Of a stretch of DNA of 64,000 nucleotides, positions 45,460 through 55,790 are shown in pieces; positions within the stretch are counted from its first letter, which is position 1; each line of letters opens with the position of its first letter. Source of the DNA: Erodium maritimum (taxonomy: Eukaryota > Streptophyta > Magnoliopsida > Geraniales > Geraniaceae). A program made the translations under genes and the position numbers. Location: NCBI GenBank assembly GCA_963921825.1, contig OY997596.1, positions 6,329,001-6,393,000 on the forward strand. The letters run 5' to 3'. Below the pieces are notes generated by a model that ran no database searches, was not told where the DNA came from, and saw nothing but the letters and a program-made list of their open reading frames with translations.

Positions 45460-46607
45460 GTTTTTTGGGGGATGAAAGTAACATTATCATTAATTATAAA
45501 TATCAGCTACAGAGGTGTTCATCAGGATAAACTCCTTAACCACGAAGTAAAAGAGAGTCATGAGATTGTAAAGAGCTCCATTATGACCCTTTATAAAAAA
45601 AACTCTGAGACGAGTAAGCCGGCGCTACCGCTTTTTGAAATGCCATGAAGGCGAACGAAAAACAAAAGTAAACTATGACGAAACCAATGATTGTTGCTCA
45701 AGGTGTAGCCTTTATGCTCTATTCGCTGTATTAAACCAAACCTACGGTCATTGGTTTCAAGTGGAAGCAGAACTCTGATCAGTGACCCTTCCCAAGGCCA
45801 GTTCTTTGAGCAATGGATTCCTTTCATTCCTCCATTCGGGCCAGCTTACCCGCCATATCTTCCTCCTCCCACGGATCCCCATTGGATCCACTCTTTATTC
45901 CTCCGACGCCTAATTCAGTACTAGACTCAGTTCCGGCTCCAAGTCCAGGTCCATCTTTGTGCTCAAGCAGGGTCGGGCTATCGACTTTCTCATTAGCCGA
46001 GGACCGACCGATTACCAAGTTCTTTCAGCCAGGATCGGCCGAGGATACTATCGGGCCGTTACCGTGAGACGACAATGCCTTAGGTGTAGTAGTCAAGGAT
46101 ACTGGATTACGAGACGACTTAGCGTTCCAATCTGTAGCATACGTCCTGGGTTGGCGGTCTCATTGGTACCCCAACATCGAAGAGTCGAATTGAGGGGTAA
46201 CAATCACCTCCCGATCACACTAGACCACCATATGACCTATCATCCCACATTTATAACAAAACAAAGAGATTTTTTCTTAGATAAGGGTGACACGACCAGG
46301 TCGGGAAATTCCCGAAAACGCAATAGGAGGTGGCGTCAGAGGGGGCGCTCTACAGGATTCCAAAAGCGGATTTTTACTGAATCCCCCCAACATGTCCCCC
46401 ACTTGTCACACGGGACGTGGACGCAGATCCCCAGTGCCGCCCCAATTGATTCCCCCGTAGTTTTGGTACGGACCAATGAGAAAAAGCCACGAGCATGCAC
46501 CCACAGCTAAAGCATAACCAGGGGTGAGTGGTTCTCTAACCATCGGGTTAAGGTTACCTCAAAAAAGATATCTTCCATCGAAACATCATGATTCGTTATC
46601 TAGAACC
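45460..46607 (-). mobile_element. ORF1-only retroposon copy B, minus strand, 5'-truncated
   Basis: A minus-strand frame at 45827-45591 (MKGIHCSKNWPWEGSLIRVL) is the clear relative of MKGIQCSRDWPWEGSLGRAL at 35312 in copy A, placing it in the same family. Upstream on the minus strand (46500-45850) is a degenerate ORF1 with broken frames. The left end has a T run (45461-45466), the complement of the tail. Both sides carry catacatatatat (45447-45459 and 46608-46620). The right copy merges with an AT repeat, so the duplication is suggestive rather than certain. Confidence 0.6.
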
Positions 46608-46632
46608 CATACATATATATATATATATTTAT
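46608..46632. repeat. AT dinucleotide microsatellite
   Basis: An uninterrupted at run continues the target-duplication-like catacat. Confidence 0.8.
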
Positions 46633-46872
46633 TTATTCAATGGGAAACAGAAATTCTTTTTTTTAGCCGCTGGAAAATAGAAATTCTGATAGAACACGAT
46701 AGAATAAAATAATGTTTTTATATCGTGTGTACGTATAGCACCGTGTATAAAAAAAGATATACATTATGTATGGTAGTTGGTACATTGGCTGTTCTCACAA
46801 AAAAATCAGTTTAGATAATATCAATGACCGGCAACCAGTACAGCCGGTACTCGCCATGAGAGAGAAACCATG

Positions 46873-46880
46873 TTTATATA
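46873..46880 (+). promoter_or_regulatory. Putative TATA box of the RAP2-7-like gene
   Basis: tttatata lies about 535 bp upstream of the start codon, with a GC-richer leader and a 5'-UTR intron between. This would put transcription start near 46905-46915. It was chosen by position and sequence only. Confidence 0.35.
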
Positions 46881-47110
46881 TTCCGTTTCTTCTTCATATG
46901 GGTCTGAAATGTTCCTTCACACGTCCCATCTTCTCTCTCAAATATCATCGGCAGGTGGCCGCCGATGAACTCGGCTCCGACGACCCCGCCGCCGCCGACT
47001 GAATGCGATTTTTGCTTCACTTGATCAGCTACAGACGACTCCGACGAAGCCTCGCTTCGTCTTCTCCGATCACCGGAGTTCTCGCCGTCGATTTTTGAGG
47101 ATAGAAGCTT

Positions 47111-47395
47111 GTGAGTTACTCCTAGTCTTCTTCTTCTTCTCCTCCTACTACTCTTTATCTTCGTTTTTTGGACCTGAACACTGTTTTTTCTGTTATATTC
47201 TGAGCTACGATCGCGTGTTGACGATTCGTCTGTAATATTCTGATTCGATTGATCTGTGTCGTTGGATTGATCGCTGGATATGGCGTGGCGTTTGATTGAT
47301 GTTATTCGATTGTTTTTCTGGAGGTCGTTTCGCAGATTGATTGCTTGTTGACAAGTTGAGCTCTAATCGGTCGGAGTTGGATTTTGTGACTGCAG
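47111..47395 (+). other. Likely 5'-UTR intron of the RAP2-7-like gene
   Basis: The donor gtgagttact follows gaagctt. The acceptor gactgcag is followed by gaggagagac and the start codon at 47406. Length is about 285 bp. A leader intron just upstream of the ATG is common in euAP2 genes. Confidence 0.6.
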
Positions 47396-47405
47396 GAGGA
47401 GAGAC

Positions 47406-50400
47406 ATGTTCGATTTTAACCTCAATGTGGTATCGAGCGAGTCGGCTCAGCACGAAGACTCGTTGATGGTTGTGGAAAAGGTTCCTCAAGGTTCGGGGGC
47501 CCAAATGGACGAGTCCGGGACCTCGAATTCGTCGATCGTCAATGCCGACGCGTGCGACGACGACTCATGCTCCACACGCGCCGCCGGTGACGTGTTCACC
47601 TTCAGCTTCGATATACTGAAAAGCGGAGGAGAGAGCGGCGTCGTATTGGCGAAGGATATGCCGCTTCTGAGCGGAGGAGGCGGAGGCGGAGGCGGTTTTC
47701 AGGAGAGGTGTGCTGGGGAATCGTCTTCGAGAATGAGGTGGATCGATCTTTCGTTTGGTGATAGCAACAATCAAGCGGTGGCGATGACCGGTGGAGGTGG
47801 AGAGGTGCGGGTGATGCAGCCAACATCACAGCCGGTGAAGAAGAGCCGGAGAGGACCGAGGTCAAGGAGCTCGCAGTACAGAGGGGTCACGTTTTACAGG
47901 AGGACTGGGCGATGGGAATCGCATATCTGGTCAGTGATTTTTTATTTATCTAGTAATTTTGTTCATGTTGATTTCGTGCCTTCAGCAAGACTGGGTTGAA
48001 TTATTGTGGAATTTACATTGAATTCGGAACCGATTTAGTAGTTTGCTGGCTATGTTTTTGCTTTCCTAAATTTCTGGATTATTTTTTGTTTAATTGATTG
48101 ATGAAATAATAATCCCCCCTTTTTCTTTGCAGGGATTGTGGGAAACAAGTTTATTTGGGTATGAAATTGATCTATTAATTGGACTGAATTCTGATCTATT
48201 AATTGCCATCGTTATATAATTTAGTCATATTTGATGAAATCTGATTTTGGGTTTATCATCTTAGGTGGATTTGACACTGCTCATTCGGCAGCTAGGTAAA
48301 AAATTGATGGTAAACTATTTTGTTTTATCATGGGTGTTTTCAATTTATTAATCTGTACTTCATCTTCTTGAATTAGAGCATATGACCGAGCTGCTATTAA
48401 GTTCAGGGGAGTTGATGCAGACATCAATTTTAACCTCAGTGATTATGATGAAGAGCTGAAGCAGGTTAGAAGTGCATAATGGATGGAAACATAAATGATT
48501 TTGTTTCTTTTTCATTTTTTGTGATTCTTGTAATTGGGTATTCATTCTATTTTTGTCATTGATTGGTAGATGAAGGATCTGACCAAGGAAGAGTTTGTGC
48601 ACATCCTTCGGCGACATAGTACAGGCTTCTCAAGAGGAAGCTCAAAATATAGAGGGGTGACACTGCACAAGTGTGGTCGATGGGAAGCTCGAATGGGGCA
48701 GTTCCTTGGCAAAAAGTGAGCAAAACGTTTCACAAAATTAACATTCTCTTACTTTCAGGAGTGCTCCTTAGGAAATAAGTGTCCTTGGTGTGAGATACAA
48801 GAACTGAATTTCATTTTAATGCTCTTAAGAGGCTGTTTATGTTTCTTCCTAGTTCAGAAGAGCATGTGTAGCTCTAAGAAGGATAAGTTGGGTATGGTGT
48901 GTTTATAGTGGACATTACCATGCTTGCGTGCAGGTATATATATCTTGGGCTATTCGACAGCGAAGTAGAAGCTGCAAGGTCCTAGCAATTATGAATTTCA
49001 CTCTCCCTGCTGTTGCATTTATTACCCTGATTTATCAAATTCATTCAATTCCATCCAACACTTGTCTCCCTTTTGATTTTCTGGAAATCAGGGCTTATGA
49101 CAAGGCAGCTATCAAATGCAATGGAAGGGAGGCTGTCACCAATTTTGATCCGAGTACTTATGAAGGAGAGTTGATTTCTGAAACCCCTAATGAAGGTATG
49201 CTATATGGTTGATTCCTTACTTTTTTGTATTGCTATTTAATTTAATAAAACCAATTGTTTGTGTTCTACAACTGACATGCAATTAATACTTTTTTTTTTG
49301 CATTTAATGCAGTTAGAGACCATGATCTTGACTTGTACTTGGGGATATCTCCACCTTCACTCTTCAATACTCTGAAGGAAGGCGATGGTCGCTTGCCAGA
49401 CCACTCTGCCCCCTTTGATGCTCACAACAGTAGGAGTTTGAAGGTAATATTTGAGTTTAAGAGTATCAATTTTTCTTGTTTTGTAAGGTTGAAGTCTTAA
49501 TTATGCTAAATCTGTCTCTTGAAGGCCTTTTTGATTGTAAATGTGCTTCTTACTATTATGTGCTTACCTTTGCCTTCATCTAGCACAAGTGTCCATATAA
49601 ATCCTTCAGTTTTTTCACGATGAGCTGCGTTCAAACATTTTGTCTTCTATGTTCAGCTTTTGCAGATGGAAAACACTGGAGCACCATTGGTTGGTGATCC
49701 ACCTTCTTCGAAACGACTAGCAATGACATCAGAGCATCCTCACTCATGGAATGGAGTGAATCCCGGATTCTTTGTCAACTATGAGGTAATTTGCCATCAA
49801 TTTCATAAAATAGTTACTAATAGTTGGTTTGTGCCATTTCATTGATGGGAGAATCTTCTCCATTCTTTTCATACAACATGCTTCTTGACTTGCCATACAT
49901 ACCGTACTAGTAATATTCTAGCTTCATATCATATAAATCCATATGTTGTCAAAGAAAAAATTGAACTTGAAGTCGATCAAGTCTATCGGCTGTAATTGGA
50001 AAGAACTAAGAACATGAATAACTGGTGTCCACACACTTTCAGTACAAATAATGAACATAAAGTTAAGGGGTACTTTGACCTTTGTTTCTAACATACATAC
50101 TGTAAAGGCTTTCGTTTATTTCCAAAAACACCCGGATTGGGAGTTAACAAGCTATTGGCTTATTAGGATGCAATGTATCGCACCAATAGCTGCTGCTAAA
50201 GCTCTGTGTTGGTTTAGTAAGTTTCATGAAAATGCTTGACCGATAAGTTTCATTCTTTTATACAGGAAATCAGAGACACAGAGAAAAGAACCATGGCTAC
50301 ATCACAAGAAGTTCCCAATTGGGCATGGCAAAGACAAATGCAAATGCAGGGACAACAGATCAGCGCCTCATCTCCCACGCAACAACGGTTCTTCAGCGCA

Positions 50401-50595
50401 GCATCATCAGGATTCTCATTTTCGGCCACTCCTCCAGCACCGGGTGCTGCCATTAATCCTCCTTCAAACGCTTACCAAACAAGAACAATGTCCACTCCGT
50501 CTCTCATGAGTCAGTATTTTGCTTCTGCTGCAAAAGCCCAACAATCTCAGTATTATTATTACCAGATGAAACCTCCAGCAGGTCCCCAGCAGTGA
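47406..50595 (+). CDS. RAP2-7: euAP2 transcription factor, RAP2-7/TOE1-like, ten coding exons, 517 aa
   Basis: Exons: 47406-47929, 48133-48158 (26 nt), 48265-48295 (31 nt), 48377-48464, 48570-48715, 48934-48978 (45 nt), 49092-49195, 49313-49443, 49657-49785 and 50266-50595. All have GT-AG borders and the phases join without a break. Two AP2 domains: R1 at residues about 158-214 (YRGVTFYRR, then WESHIW, then [14 protein letters not shown]) and R2 at about 250-305 ([20 protein letters not shown], ending EAVTNF). The 26-, 31- and 45-nt mini-exons inside the domains are the usual euAP2 arrangement. Other landmarks are an N-terminal FDFNLNV motif, [10 protein letters not shown] at about 145-154 (nuclear localisation), a poly-Gly run near residue 90, and the EAR-type DLDLYLG at 326-332, which suggests repression. 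The last exon holds a miR172 site. Family role: DNA-binding repressor of flowering and phase change. RAP2-7/TOE1 is preferred to AP2 because the N-terminus is MFDFNLN, not MWDLND. It looks intact. Confidence 0.93.
50396..50416 (+). promoter_or_regulatory. miR172 target site in the last exon
   Basis: The core gcagcatcatcaggattct (50398-50416) is identical to the classic euAP2 site, in the frame that gives AASSGFS. The two 5'-most bases are gc instead of the usual ct (or at). These pair with the 3' end of the miRNA, where mismatches are tolerated. The transcript should therefore be under miR172 cleavage or translational control (established for the family). Confidence 0.9.
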
Positions 50596-51989
50596 CCTTC
50601 ATCATATCTTGTGTTTTTGGTCGTCGGGTTTTGACCTCTTTGTTGCTCTTGATTTCAAGTTCATAATCACAGCTGAGTGATTCATATGGTCTTTGGCATA
50701 AACTTGTTTGCTGAAATATTTTCCATTTCATGCCATTGATGAGATTTATGATAATGGACTTGCACACGATTTCGAGTTCACAACAACCCAACCCAAAATT
50801 TAGAATCAGAGAAAGTAATATCGAAATTACAAACGATTCTTATTGAATCAAAGGATTTTGAAAAGTATATTACAGTAACAAAGGTTGCTCGCCTTACGTA
50901 ATGTCTCTGAACCAAGTCAACTTGGTACAAATGTTGATGTTATTGTTGGAACCGATCACACCAAAATAAACATGTCATATCCACGTGTCTTGAGATGTTA
51001 CCACTTCGAGCATACGTATATGTTGGTCATGCTAAGCCAACAAACGTTTTTTTTTTCATTCTCATTGCATGCACTCTATGCTTTCTGACATGTTGAGTCC
51101 CTCGGTAGCCTCACTTACTTGCAAGAATCCATGAATATTGCCAATTCGTTGTCTAATAATTGTATGAGCGGCAAAATTTGAGGTGTTTATGGAGGTAGAT
51201 GAAAATTTAGAGGAAAATGTACTTGAAAATGAGGATGATAAGAAATTAAAGAGCCGAAGATCTCCAATAACATTTTTTTTTAACGACAAAGCATAGTCGT
51301 TCGTTGATACAACTCAAATCGTCGAAGCAAGAACAAATTCATTGTCCAAACATCATTCAATGACAAATTAGTTGTTATAAATTTGTTGAATAATTATAAG
51401 TTACAACATCAGGTCGCCGTAAAAATACAATTCGATCAACGATCTGAATGAAATCTTTATAACTCTCCAACAGAATATACATCATCGTTGTTTAGGAGTG
51501 GAGCTCCAAATCAAGCATCAGATAAGGACTCAGTTAAATATTTAAATATATCCCAATATGATTTGTATTGTGTCATCATGCCTGGCAATTTGGATATATT
51601 TCATATGAAAACATGTGACATGTGGTGGAAGAGAGCAGAGCAGGGTTACAACTTACAGATATGTTGTTTTTGTCACTGACCTTAACAATACAGTACAGAC
51701 TACAGAGTACACAGTAACAGAGTAGAGGGGGCATCACCATTCACCACACACTTTGATAATGTTTTTGACCTTTGGGGGATCGTTAGGCTGGGAACCTAGT
51801 GCGCTAGAATCATAAGGACCAGCAGGAATCGATGGTGGGGGGAGAGACACGTCATTCTCGACCGTGATTCGTCTGCATGATTGATGAACCTGGTACGTGG
51901 GCCCAACTTTCACATCCAAATCAATGCAGGTGAAACCGGCACTTGCCGGTCCTAATCATCTGCAACCTTTTTCAAATTTGTTTTTGTAC
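50596..51989. other. 3' UTR of the RAP2-7-like gene, then sequence with no recognised gene
   Basis: The 3' UTR should occupy roughly the first 150-250 bases; no textbook AATAAA is visible. Further on there are only short frames. One of 61 codons on the minus strand (51919-51734, MDVKVGPTYQVHQSCRRITV) has no recognised domain and is in a GC-richer patch. Confidence 0.4.
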
Positions 51990-52334
51990 TGAAGTCAGTA
52001 TAATTAGACCATACAACGCTTTGATCGTTTTCCGATGTGTGATTCGTTAGCTAATGGGTCAGAATCGTAAATTATATCTTATGACATGTGGTTTTTGTGG
52101 TTTCGACCCATTAAATAGTAAGTCGAGTTTCCGGCTCACGAACTTCTAACCTGTTTTGTTGGTTTGTGAGCCGTTGGTCGCGCGTTAACCAAACAGAGGT
52201 TGACACGTGACCTTTTTGGTAGAAAAAAACAATTGTGTGAGCAACGATCGACAACAGTAATATTTTTAAAATTTAATTGCACCTGAATTAAAAACAAAAA
52301 AATACTAATTTCCCCACCTATAATACCCTTCATC
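51990..52334 (+). mobile_element. PIF/Harbinger-like relic, copy 2, left part
   Basis: Gcgcgttaac and related words, then tttttaaaatttaa, and finally ccccacctataataccct (52313 onward) parallel the left side of copy 1 (43985-44120). It is cut by a retroposon and resumes at 54412. Confidence 0.45.
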
Positions 52335-54411
52335 CCAGGAGCAGCTGGTCTTCTCGGCGATGCAGGCGACGGAGCCACGAAGGGTGGACAGTCGTCCTCG
52401 TCGTGTGCAGGCCATAGGCCCTCGGCCGAAGACGCGATAGCGTCCAGTTACTCGGACGGCGGAGGAGGTACGGACGAGGGGGGAGGAGGTGACGGGGGAG
52501 TCTCTCCGGGATGGGGCGGTTCTCATTCTGATTGTGATCTCTTTGGCAACGGAAGTAACTGAATCGAAGTCCCCGGAGGCGGCGGTGTGGAGGATCAAGA
52601 AGGGTAAGGCGCCGGCGACCATGCAGGAGGAAGTCGGGCCTGTTAGGGTTCCGGGAGGTGCTGCTACGGGCATGGGCCTGATGGCGGACGCGAGGCGAGC
52701 GGGTCACCCGGGCCGGGCTGAGCCGAACAAGCTTCGGCGACGGGTTTCTCCACGGGAGGCCTGGCACCCGAGAGTGGACTCGGACCCAATGGGTCAACGG
52801 CGAGGCCCTCATCCGGGCTGGACCCGTGGTGGGCAGGAGGACGTGGCCCGATGGGCGGCACACTATGGGCCGAGACCAGAGCAAACTCACGTTGGGGGGT
52901 CCGCGGGTCAGGGTTGGTCGGGTCAGGCGGGGATCCGTGGGGTCAACCATCTGGGGACCAGGGATTTAATCCGTTTGGGGCTCGAGGAGATCCTTCTCGC
53001 AGTGAGGGGACCCAAGTGGAGGACCTTGGGACCCAGATGGGGGCGATAAAAATTAGGGAGGTGGTGGTACCGGTGCAGGAGATCACAGGGCAGAGTAACC
53101 TGTATCGTTTTGCTCTGGCTGCCAAGGTCCTAACCTCTAGGAAATTTTACTGGAAGTCAGTGGCAGAGAGGTTGGAAAATGCATGGGGGATGCCAGTGGA
53201 GGCGAAGCCTTTGGTGGATGGCCTCATTGCATTCTTCTTCAAGACTGCAAAGGACAGGGAAAGAGTTCTGTTGGGAGAGCCTTGGTCTTTCAGGGACTCT
53301 CTGATTTTATTTACGGACCTGCGTGCTCACATGCAGGTCCAGGAGTTAGAGTTCCACCATTTCTCTGTCTGGGCCCATGTGTCGAATCTACCTGTGGGGG
53401 CTTGGACGAGGGATGTGGGATTTCGGATTGGGAATGCCCTTAGACAGTGTCAGGGGGTGGACGTGGACAAGGAGGGCCTGTGCTGGGGAGATTTCATGAA
53501 GGTCAGGATCAGGGTGGACATACGAGTCCCGGTGCAAAGTCAACTTTGGTTCCGGATGTCTGCCTCCCAGGTACGTACTCGTCTGTTGATATCATACGAA
53601 CACTTACCTGAACATTTTTTTGGGTGCTGCTGTGCTGGCCATCTGTTCCCGGTCTGCCCGGTGGTGGGAGGCAAAAGGTGCCCTTCGCTGAAGGCCCCGG
53701 CGAATCCGAGGTCTGGCTTGGAAAGGGCGAAGCATGGGAAGGCGACGCCAGGTACGAATTGGACTTGTTTGAGAGGCTAGGGGAAAGGGGAATCTTTTTC
53801 GGGTAGGCCACACACCCCTCAGAGGTCCCAGGAAGCAATACTACAGGAGAAGCACCCGAGGGTCAGGGAGGAAGAGGCTTCGGTGGGTTGGCTCCAACGG
53901 GAAATGTCGCCATCACTGTCAGGGAAGAAACGCCTGGAAAAGGAGATGGAACAGGAGGAAGAAGAGACCTCGGTGGCTTCAAACGGGTCATCACATGTAG
54001 TGGCGGGGGCCTGTAAGCACCCCCGCCTCCAAGAATGAGTGTCTGGCTCCCCAGGAAGGGTTTGGTCCACTGCATACCCTACCTGACAGTAAGCAATCCC
54101 GCGTTCAGGAGCCCTACTTTTATCACTCAAGGGGGGACGACGCACGCTGACTTACCGGGGATGTCATCGGTCCACCATTGTTCAGTTATCACCTGGTCTG
54201 CTCGACCGGTACTTTATAGTTGGCGCATACTGTCTCGGTATTCATGGATGCTACAACATTTCACCCCCCGACCGCCTCTATGCATATGAGCACCATTTAC
54301 TTCTCAGTATTTATGTTTACCTACTTTTTGGATTTGTAAGGGTCTTGTTGCCAGACGGATTATTAATTACCTTGCTTATTTAATAATATTTTCATTTCTC
54401 TAAAAAAAAAC
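52335..54411 (+). mobile_element. ORF1-only non-LTR retroposon copy C inside Harbinger copy 2
   Basis: Insertion between two halves of the Harbinger copy is shown by comparison with 44100-44160. It contains a GC-rich 5' region (52335-52850), an ORF1 (52851-53780 and beyond), a 3' UTR related to copies D, E and F, and an A-tail (ctctaaaaaaaaac, 54399-54411). ORF1 passes directly into the 3' UTR with no endonuclease or RT. A target duplication was not resolved, because the Harbinger junction seems to have lost about ten bases. Confidence 0.6.
52851..53780 (+). CDS. Retroposon ORF1 protein with DUF4283-type domain (309 codons open)
   Basis: The N-terminal part is G-, P- and R-rich. The DUF4283-like domain spans residues about 75-240, with landmarks SNLYRFALAAKVLTSRKF, then VDGLIAFFFKTAKDRERVLL, then EPWSFRDSLILFTDL, then FSVWAHVSNLPVGAWT. 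The expected zinc knuckle follows as YEHLPEHFFGCCCAGHLFPV-C. Here only C-x4-H-x4-C-like spacing remains, so it is probably eroded. The frame ends at a stop shortly after. The true start is uncertain, because an overlapping frame (52489-53049) could carry the N-terminus. The product would coat retroposon RNA. It is a transposon gene. Confidence 0.6.
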   Translation: MGGTLWAETRANSRWGVRGSGLVGSGGDPWGQPSGDQGFNPFGARGDPSRSEGTQVEDLGTQMGAIKIREVVVPVQEITGQSNLYRFALAAKVLTSRKFYWKSVAERLENAWGMPVEAKPLVDGLIAFFFKTAKDRERVLLGEPWSFRDSLILFTDLRAHMQVQELEFHHFSVWAHVSNLPVGAWTRDVGFRIGNALRQCQGVDVDKEGLCWGDFMKVRIRVDIRVPVQSQLWFRMSASQVRTRLLISYEHLPEHFFGCCCAGHLFPVCPVVGGKRCPSLKAPANPRSGLERAKHGKATPGTNWTCLRG

Positions 54412-55790
54412 ACCAACAATTTTTAAATTTCTCTATACTTTCACTCTCAAATCCTAAATTTCCTCTCTCCCAAAAATCTGATCTAAAATGTCTAACGACA
54501 AAACTAAGTGTGTATCTTCACCAGAGGCCGAAGAATACATGCTGGAGGAAGTCAACCCCTATCAACTATGCAGGTTCCAGAGCATGTTGAACATCAATAT
54601 GCCCAACAACCCGTTCATGCAACCTGGTTACAACCCTAACGCTTTCAGCTCGTATATTTAATCTGGTTACAACCTAGATGCATTCATACCTGGTACTTTC
54701 AAGCTCTCGTCTTTAATTTCATTTATTTTTATTTATGTAAAGTATCATTTTTTTATTATAAATTTCAATCCTGGACAATTCAACCCCCCAACTTTCAACC
54801 TCGTTCCGAATTATTACGGATACACCGAGGCTGGTGGAACCCAACTACACGTCGACAACAGTAGCGACACTCGGATGTCGTCTCACTCATGCTCTATCGG
54901 CCCTTCCCAACAACAAAGGGTGCCAAACGCTAGAAGAAAATGGACTGTTGAGGTAGAGAAGTACATCATAAATGTATGGCTCCGCACAACCAAAGACCCA
55001 ATTAAGTGCAACTCTCAAGATGGTACGTCCTTCTGGTGCACAATTGCGAGCGTGTACAACGAAAAACGACGTTTCCTGCATTTCAAATGGAGAGAAATCA
55101 AGAACCATTGGAGCAGACATACGCCTCGGGTGCAGAAGTACCTCGCTATTCTGAAGAACTCGTTGGCCGACGTCCGAAGAGGATAGAACAATAAAAACTA
55201 CATCTTTGAGGCCAAGCAGCTATAGAGACATGTTGAAGAAGAAGAACAAACCAAAAAATTTCGATCTCGATCATTTGGTCTAACTTTTGAGGTACGAGGA
55301 CAAGTTCACCGCCGAGGAAGGCATGATCGCTTCTATACGACGACAACGGTTGGATGAGGTTGGTGTTACACCTGAACCCCACCCACAAGGAAACCCGATG
55401 ATGAAGATATCATATCTCTCGGTGGTGAGTCCCAATAGGATTAGGTATCCTCCGATCCGATCGAGGGAGGTTGTCAGCGAAGTCCCCCTCCCCCTCAGCG
55501 TGTAGAAGAGAAATTGTTGGAAAAGAAGTCTACGAAGAGAAAGGGGAGGGTCTCTAAGAGCAAGTAAGTGCTATTACCGACATGGAAAAATCAAGGGCCG
55601 AGCGTGAGCGGGTAACTTTAAAAAAAGGCCGACTGCGACTAGATAGAGCAAACAAATTGATGTTGTTGTCCAACAAATGACATCAACTCTTCGAAAAATA
55701 CGAGACCATGCAGTAGAAGGACGTCTCAAAGTTCACCGACGAGCAGTTGGACCAACATGCAATAATGATGTCCCACTTCGTGTGAAATTC
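54412..55790 (+). mobile_element. PIF/Harbinger-like relic, copy 2, right part with SANT-type ORF1
   Basis: The leader resumes (ctcccaaaaatctgatct), an ATG at 54488 begins a broken N-terminus, and the best domain is at 54875-55186. After that, frames with KFTAEEGMIASIRRQRLDEV (about 55290-55350) and KSTKRKGRVSKSK (about 55530-55565) match the C-terminal region of the plant Harbinger ORF1 family, often annotated as glutathione S-transferase T3-like or NAM-associated. Several stops and shifts break it. The DDE transposase is absent. Confidence 0.6.
54875..55186 (+). pseudogene. SANT/Myb-like (trihelix) domain of Harbinger ORF1, 103 codons open
   Basis: It contains RRKWTVEVEKYIINVWLRTT, then KDPIKCNSQ, then FWCTIASVYNEKR and FKWREIKNHWSRHT. 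This is the tryptophan-spaced SANT/trihelix fold (W..W..FW..W) of Harbinger DNA-binding ORF1 proteins, with KDP(I/V)xxN-Q in the usual place. The family protein is about 300-400 aa. Only this middle part is open here; the N-terminal exon and C-terminus lie in broken frames on either side. It was probably a nuclear transposon-end binding protein before decay. Confidence 0.6.

Noticed and set aside
47565-47865. Minus-strand frames opposite exon 1 of the RAP2-7-like gene
   Set aside because: Shadows of the GC-rich first exon. The plus-strand gene explains the coding signal.
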